From: Candidatus Kapaibacterium sp.
GTDB lineage: Bacteria; Bacteroidota; Ignavibacteria; Kapaibacteriales; WFXC01
DNA length: 44,198 nucleotides
Direction of reading: 5' to 3'
Assembly: GCA_026996895.1 (NCBI GenBank)
Contig: JALWJX010000086.1
Location: 1-44,198 of the forward strand
Shown here: one piece after another, positions 23,699-31,806 of the stretch
Layout of the letters: each line of letters begins with the position of its first letter
How positions within the stretch are numbered: the stretch's first letter is position 1
Program-made: the position numbers and the translations under genes
Notes under the pieces: model-generated
What the model was told of the DNA's origin: nothing
The model's database searches: none
What the model saw: the letters and a program-made list of their open reading frames with translations, nothing else

Positions 23699-25051
23699 TC
23701 ACTCTACAGGAAGTGTTGTCTCAAATCGCTCCATTTCAAAAGTCACCAGTTTCGGAACCAGTGATTCCAGTCCGATTTTTCGGAGGAGATAGGGAGGAAA
23801 GCTGCGGAACAGGAGGCGTATGCGGAGTTTGCAGGGTCCTTGCACGGTGGATGCAATGGGAATGCGGAAGTGGACCATACGAGTTTCAAAGGGTGGAATA
23901 GTCCGGTCATAGATCGCGTCTGCTTCCCAGAAAAAGGGAATTTCTTTGCCGTTCCGCAACGGAATTCCCCGGAAGACAATCAACTGAGAATCAAGCGGTA
24001 GAAGTCCTTGCTGAACGTACTCACTGTGATGAGTTCGAAGATCCCCGTGGGGGTCGGTATCTCCTGACAGGAAGATGGTGTCCCCAGTTGCCTGATCGAT
24101 GAGCAAACATTCAAGCCACATCTGGCGCTCAAAAATGGATCCTGTTGGAATATTGTGGCCCGTGATGGTATTACTGAGCTCCACTCGCACAGAAAGGGTG
24201 GTGTTGCGTTGAATGAATTCGGGTGCAAAGACTGTCATTTTCAGAGCATACTGCAACAAATAGGACACGCGCTGGATCATTTCATCCCGTCCAGGGAAAT
24301 CCACCAATGGTATGTCCACGCCTTCCATAATATGACTATGCACTCGTTCCCGCTCCGGACCATTGACAGCGACTTTTCCCGGTGAAGATTTCATATGGCA
24401 CGTCTGACACTGGATGTTCCGTCCCGGATACACACTGTTCTGCCATTCAGTGAATGTCCGCTCAATAAAAAATCCTGCGGGAGTATGGAAGTCGTGACAC
24501 GATTTGCATACGATGCTCTGATTATAGCGTTCGTCGTAGCGAGATTGGTGAAAATCATTGGGGACCGGATCGGGAATCGGTCCTCGATAGACAGAGTCAG
24601 CATAAAGGGCGATAACCCCCCGGGATGGTTTTGCATCGATGACCATTTTGTGGCAGGCGTCACACGTAATTCCTTCGTGAGCAATTGGCGGAAGCATAGC
24701 TTTGCCGCCTACCTCCATTTTTTCACCTAAAAGTGGTAAAAGTGGGCTATGGCATTCAATGCAGAATTGATCTAACAGTCCGGACGATCGTTGCCGACCG
24801 ATGCTGTCCAGAGCAAAAAAGACTGGATCGACGAAAGCATAAGCGTGCATTGACATTTGCCACTCTCGATAGTGTTTCGGGTGGCATTCCTTGCACTGTT
24901 CGGCTGAAAGCAGCGTTCGGCGGTAGAGCGCAATGGAATCCTGGAATGATGGAGAGGATGGCGCCATCATTTGGTGGTCACACTGCGCAAGCAGCAGTCC
25001 CAGAATCAGAATGGCGGGAAGTCCAAGAATATACAAGATCTTATTCCGCAT
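23699..25051 (-). CDS. Pentaheme c-type cytochrome lipoprotein (cytochrome c554-like)
   Basis: 450 residues from the ATG at 25051. A lipoprotein signal ends in LLLAQC (Cys24). Five CxxCH heme sites follow in the first half: CKECH (with HxxxW nearby), CIECH, CDACH, CKSCH and CQTCH. The arrangement, with ITCDACHK and NIQCQTCHMK, is that of the cytochrome c554/multiheme family. The C-terminal 200 residues lack hemes and look like a beta-sandwich (GHNIPTGSIFERQMWLEC), probably structural. It is likely a periplasmic or surface electron carrier; its donor and acceptor are not evident. The start codon lies inside the end of the FGE-like gene (11-nt overlap), so the two are translationally coupled. 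Confidence 0.9.
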   Translation of the reverse strand: MRNKILYILGLPAILILGLLLAQCDHQMMAPSSPSFQDSIALYRRTLLSAEQCKECHPKHYREWQMSMHAYAFVDPVFFALDSIGRQRSSGLLDQFCIECHSPLLPLLGEKMEVGGKAMLPPIAHEGITCDACHKMVIDAKPSRGVIALYADSVYRGPIPDPVPNDFHQSRYDERYNQSIVCKSCHDFHTPAGFFIERTFTEWQNSVYPGRNIQCQTCHMKSSPGKVAVNGPERERVHSHIMEGVDIPLVDFPGRDEMIQRVSYLLQYALKMTVFAPEFIQRNTTLSVRVELSNTITGHNIPTGSIFERQMWLECLLIDQATGDTIFLSGDTDPHGDLRTHHSEYVQQGLLPLDSQLIVFRGIPLRNGKEIPFFWEADAIYDRTIPPFETRMVHFRIPIASTVQGPCKLRIRLLFRSFPPYLLRKIGLESLVPKLVTFEMERFETTLPVE

Positions 25052-26153
25052 TGCGAACCAGGCGAAATCCAACATTAAATGTTTTCCGGAAAGGAGGTAA
25101 TTTGAAAAAACGAGCAGACGCACGTAAGTAGTGGATCGGATCGGACCAGGAACCACCGCGAATAGTACGTGGAAGATCTTTCAGCGAGAGCGGTCCAGTC
25201 GGATCTGTGTCCGGAGATCGTTGATAGTAGGTTGCATCAGCAACATCCCACACCCATTCGGCAACATTGCCGTGCATATCATACAGTCCCCACGGGTTCG
25301 GGGCCTTCTGTCCAACAGGATGAGTCTGGAAGTCGGCGTTACCGCAGTACCACGCAATGGAATCCACCAGGGAAATATTTTCGCATTGGAGATAGGGATT
25401 ATCCAGCGAGCCATTGGCAAAGTCTCCCATCCTACCAGCCCGGCACGCATATTCCCATTCTGCTTCGGTTGGGAGGCGATATCCATTGGCAGAAAAGTCG
25501 CACAGAATAGTATCACCACTGAAGCGATAGCACGGCGTTAAACCAGCGCGTAGACTGAGGCGATTGCAGAAATCGATCACTTCATACCAGCTTACCTGTT
25601 CCACCGGGCGATGGTCACCCTGGAACCACGACGGGTTGTATCCCATCAGTTGTTGCCATTGTTGCTGAGTAACTTCCGTTGTGGTGATCCAGAAGGGACG
25701 GGAAATGGTGACACGGTGAACTGGACGTTCTTCATATCGAAGGTCTGAGCCCATCCAGAAGCTGCCGGCAGGAATTCGCACCATTGAGAATTGCGGTAGT
25801 GTGCGGCGGATGTTTACATCGCGTGCTGCCGAGCCTAAAAGATCCTGGCTCCGATTGTCATAGACTCCGACCCATACCGTGAAGCTACCTTCCGCGGTAA
25901 ATTGGTGGTATACGGTATCGGGTTGGCTCTGGATAGAAAATGTCCCGTCGCCAAAATCCCAGTAGATCCGAACGTTTGCCAGCCGACGGTTGCTATGCAG
26001 GACAAAAGCGTACAGGGTATCGGGAAAACCTTCGGTTCCGCCCAAAAGAGAGGTTCGAATTTCAAGTTGCAGGGGGATCTGGTCCGAGGGTGGAAGTGCG
26101 GTGTCTGTACACTGCAGGAGGAACACCAGCCCAAGAGGAAAAAAGATCCGCAA
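25041..26153 (-). CDS. FGE/SUMF-domain lipoprotein with PKD-like N-terminal domain
   Basis: About 370 residues. The start is uncertain: upstream codons in this frame belong to tRNA-Ala, and the first start that leaves a lipoprotein signal is the TTG at 26153 (RIFFPLGLVFLLQC). A PKD-like domain (YWDFGDGTFSIQ) precedes a formylglycine-generating-enzyme-type domain: MVRIPAGSFWMGS, VSWYEVIDFCNRLS, GYRLPTEAEWEYACRAG, WGLYDMHGNVAEWVWD, TIRGGSWSD and VGFRLVR. Many secreted relatives are not formylglycine enzymes but sugar- or peptide-binding or oxidising domains (as in gliding protein GldJ). Overlap with the pentaheme cytochrome suggests the two lipoproteins act together. Confidence 0.85.
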   Translation of the reverse strand: MRIFFPLGLVFLLQCTDTALPPSDQIPLQLEIRTSLLGGTEGFPDTLYAFVLHSNRRLANVRIYWDFGDGTFSIQSQPDTVYHQFTAEGSFTVWVGVYDNRSQDLLGSAARDVNIRRTLPQFSMVRIPAGSFWMGSDLRYEERPVHRVTISRPFWITTTEVTQQQWQQLMGYNPSWFQGDHRPVEQVSWYEVIDFCNRLSLRAGLTPCYRFSGDTILCDFSANGYRLPTEAEWEYACRAGRMGDFANGSLDNPYLQCENISLVDSIAWYCGNADFQTHPVGQKAPNPWGLYDMHGNVAEWVWDVADATYYQRSPDTDPTGPLSLKDLPRTIRGGSWSDPIHYLRASARFFKLPPFRKTFNVGFRLVRNAE

Positions 26154-26184
26154 CCAGCGCTGGCGAAATTGTCGCGTTGGAAAG

Positions 26185-26257
26185 TGGACTCGAGGGGAGT
26201 CGAACCCCCGACCTCCAGAGTGCGATTCTGGCGCTCTCCCAGCTGAGCTACGAGCCC
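26185..26257 (-). tRNA. tRNA-Ala (anticodon CGC)
   Basis: A 73-nt cloverleaf: acceptor GGGCTCG/CGAGTCC with the alanine identity pair G3-U70, D stem GCTC/GAGC, anticodon stem CCAGA/TCTGG with loop ATCGCAC (anticodon CGC, codon GCG), T stem GGGGG/CCCCT with TTCGACT, and discriminator A73. CCA is not encoded. Confidence 0.95.
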
Positions 26258-26271
26258 ACATTGAGAAAATA

Positions 26272-26279
26272 CAAAGTTA
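26272..26279 (-). promoter_or_regulatory. -7 element upstream of tRNA-Ala
   Basis: On the minus strand TAACTTTG matches TAnnTTTG and ends 14 nt before the tRNA 5' end. A TTTTTG directly precedes it, but no TTTG box sits at the ideal 19-20 nt distance. Confidence 0.5.
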
Positions 26280-26360
26280 CAAAAAGTTGCCAAAATAACG
26301 GCATTCAATAAACGCCTTAGAAGTTCCCTTTATTTTACCGCACAAAGAGGGTCATTGAGG

Positions 26361-27608
26361 ATGCCGATGCGACAGCGCGAGCTTTTTCGCCTTCTGGATC
26401 AGTTGACTGCAACCTCCGTACGGTCACCGGAAGATTTGCTCCGGTTCCTGGTGCAGCAAATTGTTGATCATCCCGATTTGCAGATTACAGGAGGGCGCAT
26501 CTGGAAATTAGATCCTCCCAATCGACAGTATGTGTTGCTGTATCAATACGGCAATGTTCAGAAAATCCCCGAAGATTACGTACTGCCGCTGGCGCACTCC
26601 CGGAGCTTTCGAGAAATTGTGCAGCATCGAGTTGTGGTTCGCAAAGAAACCCATCAAACTCTCCGTCGTTCCGGTATTCATCTTTATTCAGCCGCTGGCG
26701 TTGGAAAATTGATCCGAATCGGAAAAGAAAAATTCTTTGAATATGTTCTGGCGTTTAACGCGCCGAAAATTGATCAGGAGTTTTACTTTTTGCTCAATGT
26801 CATTCGGAACATTGCCAATGTGCGATTGCGCGAACTGGAGGCACAGCAGGAACAGGAAATTATTGAGAAAGACCTGCGACAGGCACGGGAAATTCAAAAG
26901 AAGTTGCTGCCCGATCACGAAGCAACGTTTGCAGATTATGAAGTTTTTGGCATCTCTGTGCCTGATCGAGTCGTTGGTGGCGACTATTTTGACTATTTCC
27001 ATCCTTCGGAAGATCCAGAAGATCGAATTGGCATTGTCATCAGCGATGCAGCCAGTAAGGGTTTGCCAGCAGCAATTCAGGCTCTTTATGTCGCCGGAGC
27101 GCTCCGGATGGGAGTTGCGTTTTATGCGAAAATGAGTGCCTTGATTGGCCGGCTGAATGATCTGCTCTGCCGAATGTTCCCTGATGAACGATTTGTCGCA
27201 TTGTTTTACTGCGAGTTAACAGCTTCCAAAACAGGATTGGTTTTGTATGTCAATGCTGGACATACGCAACCGATTCACTACCGGGCACAGCATCGGAGGA
27301 CAGAGTTGCTGGAAGTTACCGGTGGTGTTCTGGGAGTGGTGCCGAAGCAGCGATTCCAGGTGGAAAATATTAATATGCAGCCCGGCGATTTTCTGGTGAT
27401 GTACACTGATGGGATCTCTGAAGCCCGGGATGCCCAGGGAAATTTTTTTGGAGAGGAGCGCATTCGGCAACTGGTGGAGCAGCATTCGCATCTTTCTGCC
27501 CGTGAAATGGCATACAGGATTCTGGAAGCAGTCCAGCAGTTTTCTGCTGGTGCTCGCTATACCGATGACCGTACGGTAGTGGTTGTGAAGCGAAAATTGA
27601 GGCAGTAG
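26361..27608 (+). CDS. PP2C-type (SpoIIE/RsbU) serine phosphatase with GAF-like sensor
   Basis: 415 residues from the ATG at 26361; the ATG at 26367 has better spacing from GAGG, and a TTG at 26355 is also in frame. The N-terminal 170 residues form a GAF-like domain (LLRFLVQQIVDHPDLQITGG onward), then a helical linker (EIIEKDLRQAREIQKKLLPD at about 177-196), then the phosphatase. Metal-binding acidic residues are in VVGGDYFDYF, IVISDAASKGLPAA, VMYTDGISEARD and YTDDRTVVVV. RsbU-like proteins dephosphorylate anti-anti-sigma factors in partner-switching cascades; the ligand sensed by the GAF domain and the target protein are unknown. The gene stands alone, divergent from tRNA-Ala. Confidence 0.9.
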   Translation: MPMRQRELFRLLDQLTATSVRSPEDLLRFLVQQIVDHPDLQITGGRIWKLDPPNRQYVLLYQYGNVQKIPEDYVLPLAHSRSFREIVQHRVVVRKETHQTLRRSGIHLYSAAGVGKLIRIGKEKFFEYVLAFNAPKIDQEFYFLLNVIRNIANVRLRELEAQQEQEIIEKDLRQAREIQKKLLPDHEATFADYEVFGISVPDRVVGGDYFDYFHPSEDPEDRIGIVISDAASKGLPAAIQALYVAGALRMGVAFYAKMSALIGRLNDLLCRMFPDERFVALFYCELTASKTGLVLYVNAGHTQPIHYRAQHRRTELLEVTGGVLGVVPKQRFQVENINMQPGDFLVMYTDGISEARDAQGNFFGEERIRQLVEQHSHLSAREMAYRILEAVQQFSAGARYTDDRTVVVVKRKLRQ

Positions 27609-28003
27609 CAGAAGGGAGGATCTGCTTGGCTGCCCGTGGGAGGAGGTTGACTTGCTGACCCTTTATACTGGGAGCCTGTACTTTTGGATATACCTGAAGA
27701 GTGTATGTTTCAGCGTGTATTGCTGGGATCAGATGCTTCCGTGTGGATCATAATCTCCACAATGCCAACTAAGGTTGGCGCTCTCAGGTAACGCTCCCGC
27801 CTGGCAGCCATATGTATTTCCGGTAGTTGCTTGACCTTCAAACAAGGAAACACTCGAACACGGGTTCGGGTACGAACTTTGAGGGGATTGCTTTTACGCA
27901 AGGAAAAATGCTGAGAATTTTGTGCTTTTGAGAGAGGAGAGAGAGAAAAATAGCGAGTCCGGCTCCATTTCCTCGAACGTAAACGGACCTTGCACTTTTG
28001 AGA
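27609..28003. other. Intergenic region between convergent genes
   Basis: I see no gene here. It holds one hairpin repeat (27761-27788) and a purine-rich GAGAGAGGAGAGAGAG stretch near 27928-27945, next to the terminator of the aminotransferase. No clear terminator is visible for the phosphatase gene. Confidence 0.4.
27761..27788 (-). repeat. Hairpin-family copy (GAGAGC + GCCAAC/GTTGGC)
   Basis: On the minus strand: GAGAGC, GCCAAC, loop CTTA, GTTGGC, ATT. A perfect 6-bp stem in the same layout as the 23.4-23.6 kb elements. Confidence 0.65.
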
Positions 28004-28050
28004 AGAAAAAGGAGCCTTCCTCCGCCAGAGCGGAGGCAGAGGAAAGCCCC
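28004..28050 (-). terminator. Terminator of the lysine aminotransferase gene
   Basis: On the minus strand GGGGCTTT pairs with AAGGCTCC (outer stem; plus 28043-28050 and 28011-28018) and CCTCCGC with GCGGAGG (inner stem; 28030-28036 and 28019-28025), followed by TTTTT. It starts 22 nt after the stop codon at 28072. Confidence 0.85.
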
Positions 28051-28071
28051 CAGGTGGAGCAATGAAGCAAT

Positions 28072-29433
28072 TTAAAATGTTTTCAATACGCTCCGGATGC
28101 GATCAAAGCCCTGGTCAATGGTGTCTCTGGTTACGTTGAGCGGAGGACGGAAGCGCATCGAGATTTCGCCGCACGGAAGCATCAGGACGTGATGGTCGAA
28201 AAGTTTCTGGCGGAACTGATCGCGTAGCTCTGTTGAGGGCAGATCAAAAGCGCAGAATAGACCCCGTCCCCGAACATTGCTGATCAGATGGGGAAACTCC
28301 TGTTGCAATGTCTCTAATTGCTTCAAGAGATACCGTCCCATTTTCCGGGCGTTTTGAACATATTTCTGTTCGGCAATGACTTCCAGGTATCGCGTTGCTC
28401 GGACCATATCGATCAGATTGCCGCCCCACGTGGAATTGATCCGGCTGGAAGTGTGGAAAACATTGGTTTCTATGTCATCGATTCGCTGTGTGGCTAAGAT
28501 CCCACAGACCTGCATTTTTTTGCCAAAAACTAAAATGTCCGGGGTAACGCCCAACTGCTGGTATGCCCACCAGGTTCCGGTGATGCCAACACCCGTTTGA
28601 ACCTCGTCAAAAATTAACAATGCCTCGTTTTCATCAGCCAGAGATCGGAGCTGTTGCAGGAATTCGGGGCGAAAATGATTGTCGCCACCTTCTCCCTGAA
28701 TAGGTTCAATGATGATAGCAGCGATGTCATCTTTGTACTTGTGAAAAGCTTTTTTGATCTGTTCAATTGCTCGCTGTTCTTCTTTCTCTACCTGTGCAAG
28801 ATTTTGGGGTGTCAGAGGAAATCGCACCGCAGGATTATGAATGCGGGGCCATTTGAATTTTGGAAAGTATTTCGTCTTTGTAGGATCAGTGTTCGTGAGC
28901 GATAAGGTGTATCCGGAACGGCCGTGGAAGGCACGCCGGAAATGGATCACCCGATGCCCTTTTTCCGTGCGATACCCTTTCTGGAAATTTTTCTGCACCT
29001 TCCAGTCAAATGCCGTTTTGAGAGCATTTTCTACCGCTAAGGCTCCACCTTCGATAAAAAAGGCATAGTGGAATGGCTTACGAACAGCAATGCGAAACAG
29101 CGTCTTGACAAAAGTTGCCATTGCTTCGGTGTACAGGTCCGAATTCGACGGTTTGTTCAGGGCTAATTCACCAATGTAGCGGATGAAATCATCCTCCAGA
29201 AGCTCCGGTGGGTTGAAACCTAACGGCATAGAGGCAAAACAGGTGAAGAAATCCAGGTATTCCGCACCAGTGAGGGCATCTACAATCGCATCCGGGCGAC
29301 TGGCATAGAGATCGACCACGATTGGAAAACCATCGACCAGAATGTGTTTGCGGAGTTCTGGCAAAACCTTCGAGGCGGGTACCGCAAAACGTGAGTGATA
29401 GGAACTTTTTGTTTGAAATTTTTTCTTTTTCAT
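28072..29433 (-). CDS. lat: L-lysine 6-transaminase
   Basis: 453 residues, the usual size for the LAT family of class III aminotransferases. Visible signatures: YLDFFTCFASMPLGFNPP, FIEGGALAVENALKTAFDW (cofactor phosphate region), HFRRAFHGRSGYTLSLT, IIEPIQGEGGDNHF, FDEVQTGVGITG, and FGKKMQVCGI with the cofactor lysine. Those spacings and GEISMRFRPPLNV near the end fit lysine 6-transaminase rather than ornithine or GABA enzymes. It transfers the epsilon-amino group of lysine to 2-oxoglutarate, giving aminoadipate semialdehyde (cyclising to piperideine carboxylate). It is probably a single-gene unit with its own terminator. No other lysine-degradation gene is near. Confidence 0.9.
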   Translation of the reverse strand: MKKKKFQTKSSYHSRFAVPASKVLPELRKHILVDGFPIVVDLYASRPDAIVDALTGAEYLDFFTCFASMPLGFNPPELLEDDFIRYIGELALNKPSNSDLYTEAMATFVKTLFRIAVRKPFHYAFFIEGGALAVENALKTAFDWKVQKNFQKGYRTEKGHRVIHFRRAFHGRSGYTLSLTNTDPTKTKYFPKFKWPRIHNPAVRFPLTPQNLAQVEKEEQRAIEQIKKAFHKYKDDIAAIIIEPIQGEGGDNHFRPEFLQQLRSLADENEALLIFDEVQTGVGITGTWWAYQQLGVTPDILVFGKKMQVCGILATQRIDDIETNVFHTSSRINSTWGGNLIDMVRATRYLEVIAEQKYVQNARKMGRYLLKQLETLQQEFPHLISNVRGRGLFCAFDLPSTELRDQFRQKLFDHHVLMLPCGEISMRFRPPLNVTRDTIDQGFDRIRSVLKTF

Positions 29434-29740
29434 TTTCTTAAGCCCTTTGTGAGACAGAATGTTCGAAGTCCAGATGAGAAAAATGAGAAAAAGATACAGA
29501 TCCTCACGGGCAGAACCAGCGAGGATCGGAATTCAGCAAAACGGGTTGTCGTTCAGGAAAGGTCCGTTGTGTGGTAGAGATATGCTAGGAATTTTGCCAG
29601 CAGTAGCCGACAGGAAAGGAAAGCGCCGCCGCGAATAGTTCCTTTGTCGCTCAGCGCTATAGATGGTTTGATAGTTTGTACCCGCATCAGTTGCTTTGCT
29701 GTTGCTGTCTGTGCGAACAGAAAACGAGTAACCGAAAAGA
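29434..29740. other. Intergenic region between lat and glyS
   Basis: I see nothing definite in this 307-nt stretch. A TATCTTTT on the minus strand near 29490, one base from TAnnTTTG, could belong to the lat promoter. No terminator for glyS is clear. Confidence 0.3.
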
Positions 29741-31189
29741 CTATTGAGTTGCGATATTTTGCTCCAGCTTTGCTGCAAGGAATGATTCGACGGCATCCAG
29801 AGCGATGCGTTCCTGCTGCGTTGTGTCTCGATCCCGAATCGTGACGGTCTGATCGTCAAGCGTTTGCCCGTCGATCGTGATGCAGAACGGAGTTCCAATT
29901 TCATCCTGTCGGCGGTATCGCTTTCCGATCGCTCCGCTTTCGTCATAGAACACTTTGAACCGGCGCTTCAGTTGCCGATAAAGGGACTGGGCAACTTCCG
30001 GCATCCCTTCTTTTTTGACCAGTGGAAATACAGCAGCTTTGATTGGAGCTAACCGCGGGTGGAGTCGAAGAACGACCCGCTTTTCCAGCTTCCCTTCGCT
30101 GGATGGTACTTCATCTTCATCGTAGGCGGCACAGAGGAACGCCATAAAAGAGCGAGTAGCTCCGGCAGAGGTTTCGACCACGTAAGGGATGTACCGTTCT
30201 CTGGTCACTGTATCGACGTATTCGAATTTTTTGCCGGAATATTCCTGGTGCCTGCGCAGGTCGTAATCGGTTCGGGAATGGATTCCTTCAATTTCACCCC
30301 AGCCGAAAGGGAAGTGGAATTCAATGTCCACGGCTGCTGCAGCATAATGGGCTAATTTTTGATGGGGCGTAATGCGGAGAAGCGATTCCGGCATTCCCAG
30401 GGACAAAAACCACTGGTATCGCTGTTCCTTCCAGTATTCAAACCATTCCATCTCAGTACCGGGCTTTACGAAGTACTGCATTTCCATCTGCTCGAACTCT
30501 CGAACCCGGTAGAGGAAATGCTTGGTGTTGATTTCGTTGCGAAAGGCTTTCCCGATTTGAGCAATTCCAAAAGGAATTTTTTGTCTCGTTGTGTCCAGCA
30601 CGTTTTTGAAGTTCACATAAATTCCCTGGGCTGTTTCGGGACGAAGGTATACGATGCTGCTATCGTCTTCCACCGGACCGATGTAAGTTTTGAACATAAG
30701 GTTGAAGTGGCGGACCGGCGTCCAGTCGGTACTACCGCTAACAGGATCCGGGATCTGTTCCTGAACAATGATGGCATAGTAATCTTCGGGAGTTTCTGCT
30801 TGCGCCAGTTGTTGCTCAATGCGTTCTGCTTGATCGGTTTTTCCTTTTTTTCGAAGGCGTTCGATGTATTCTTCGATCAGCGTATCCGCACGATACCGCA
30901 TTTTGCTTTGTCGATTGTCGATCATTGGGTCTGAAAAATGAGCCACGTGTCCGCTGGCTTCCCAGACGCGAGGATGCATCAGAATGGCGGCATCTAATCC
31001 CTCGATGTCTTCGCGGGAGACCATCGCCTCCCACCACGCATTTTTCAGATTGTTCAGCATCAGCACACCCATAGGACCAAAATCCCAGCACCCATTTAAG
31101 CCGCCATATACTTCAGAGGACTGAAAAACAAACCCTCGCCGCTTTGCTAAAGCCACAATCTGGTCTAAGGAAGCCATTCTGCTTGTCAT
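29741..31189 (-). CDS. glyS: Glycyl-tRNA synthetase, dimeric (alpha2) type
   Basis: 482 residues. Class II signatures: motif 1 region RRGFVFQSSEVYGGLNGCWD, insertion HPRVWEASGHVAHFSDPM, YLRPETAQGIYVNFKN, motif 2 GKAFRNEINTKHFLYRVREF, and the C-terminal anticodon-binding domain (PIKAAVFPLV through IGKRYRRQDEIGTPFCITID). It charges tRNA-Gly with glycine. Start: ATG at 31189 after GGAAGGG; an ATG at 31177 (MASLDQ) is the alternative and may be better, since the first ribosome site is very close to the ATG. It lies on the same strand as, and 91 nt after, tRNA-Val and tRNA-Gly. Confidence 0.96.
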   Translation of the reverse strand: MTSRMASLDQIVALAKRRGFVFQSSEVYGGLNGCWDFGPMGVLMLNNLKNAWWEAMVSREDIEGLDAAILMHPRVWEASGHVAHFSDPMIDNRQSKMRYRADTLIEEYIERLRKKGKTDQAERIEQQLAQAETPEDYYAIIVQEQIPDPVSGSTDWTPVRHFNLMFKTYIGPVEDDSSIVYLRPETAQGIYVNFKNVLDTTRQKIPFGIAQIGKAFRNEINTKHFLYRVREFEQMEMQYFVKPGTEMEWFEYWKEQRYQWFLSLGMPESLLRITPHQKLAHYAAAAVDIEFHFPFGWGEIEGIHSRTDYDLRRHQEYSGKKFEYVDTVTRERYIPYVVETSAGATRSFMAFLCAAYDEDEVPSSEGKLEKRVVLRLHPRLAPIKAAVFPLVKKEGMPEVAQSLYRQLKRRFKVFYDESGAIGKRYRRQDEIGTPFCITIDGQTLDDQTVTIRDRDTTQQERIALDAVESFLAAKLEQNIATQ

Positions 31190-31214
31190 CCCTTCCGTTC
31201 AACAAATCGTTTTG

Positions 31215-31222
31215 CAAATTTA
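31215..31222 (-). promoter_or_regulatory. Possible -7 element for glyS
   Basis: On the minus strand TAAATTTG matches TAnnTTTG, 25 nt before the glyS ATG. No TTTG -33 box is at the expected distance, so read-through from the tRNA promoter is an alternative. Confidence 0.4.
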
Positions 31223-31280
31223 CAGCGCACAGGAAAAAGAGAGGCATAGTGGCAGGAGGTGGAGAACGTTCTGGAGATTG

Positions 31281-31355
31281 TGGGCACTAGTGGATTCGAA
31301 CCACCGACCTCCCGCGTGTGAGGCGGGCGCTCTGGACCAACTGAGCTAAGTGCCC
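31281..31355 (-). tRNA. tRNA-Val (anticodon CAC)
   Basis: 75 nt: acceptor GGGCACT/AGTGCCC, D stem GCTC/GAGC, anticodon stem CCCGC/GCGGG with loop CTCACAC (anticodon CAC, codon GTG), T arm GGTGG-TTCGAAT-CCACT, discriminator A73. CCA is not encoded. Confidence 0.95.
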
Positions 31356-31367
31356 ATCACTGAGAAG

Positions 31368-31439
31368 AGCGGGAGACGGGACTCGAACCCGCGACCCCAA
31401 CCTTGGCAAGGTTGTGCTCTACCACTGAGCTACTCCCGC
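31368..31439 (-). tRNA. tRNA-Gly (anticodon GCC)
   Basis: 72 nt: acceptor GCGGGAG/CTCCCGC, anticodon stem CAACC/GGTTG with loop TTGCCAA (anticodon GCC, codons GGC and GGU), T arm GCGGG-TTCGAGT-CCCGT, discriminator U73 as usual for bacterial tRNA-Gly. It is 12 nt upstream of tRNA-Val in the same orientation. Confidence 0.95.
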
Positions 31440-31602
31440 CTGATAAAGACAAATGGTTGTGACGTAAAACTTTGGCAGGGTATTGTGTAACCGTGTGCTG
31501 TGCTGGAAGCTCAGCGGGATGTCCGGCAAACGGGTCCCGGTTTAAACTGGCAGTTGCTGAAAGCGTTTTGCTGGAAGCACTGAGTTGCACTGGCTCCGTA
31601 CC

Positions 31603-31624
31603 GGGAGCGCCGGCTCCAGTCGGT
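31603..31624 (+). repeat. Hairpin-family copy (GGGAGC + GCCGGC/GTCGGT)
   Basis: GGGAGC, GCCGGC, loop TCCA, GTCGGT: a six-pair stem with two G-U pairs, in the same layout as the copies at 23.4-23.6 kb and 27.8 kb. Confidence 0.65.
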
Positions 31625-31757
31625 AAAGATGCGCGTAGGAAAACACCCCTGTTTTGCTCTGGGCAACTTGAAGGATTGTCTTGCCGAAATTAATCTTGTC
31701 AGATGGATGCTTATGGCAGGTACTGCTGTAAAGCGATGGTGTTCTCAAAAATTCTCG

Positions 31758-31765
31758 TATATTTG
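31758..31765 (+). promoter_or_regulatory. -7 element upstream of the oxoamine synthase gene
   Basis: TATATTTG is an exact TAnnTTTG, 41 nt before the GTG start. No clear -33 TTTG is seen. Confidence 0.4.
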
Positions 31766-31806
31766 CCAACTGAAAGAACGTAGGAACAAATCAGAAAGGA
31801 AGAAAC

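Larger units (their letters stand above)
31440..31806. other. Intergenic region between tRNA-Gly and the oxoamine synthase
   Basis: It holds one hairpin repeat (31603-31624) and a promoter core (31758-31765). No gene or RNA is otherwise seen. Confidence 0.4.
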
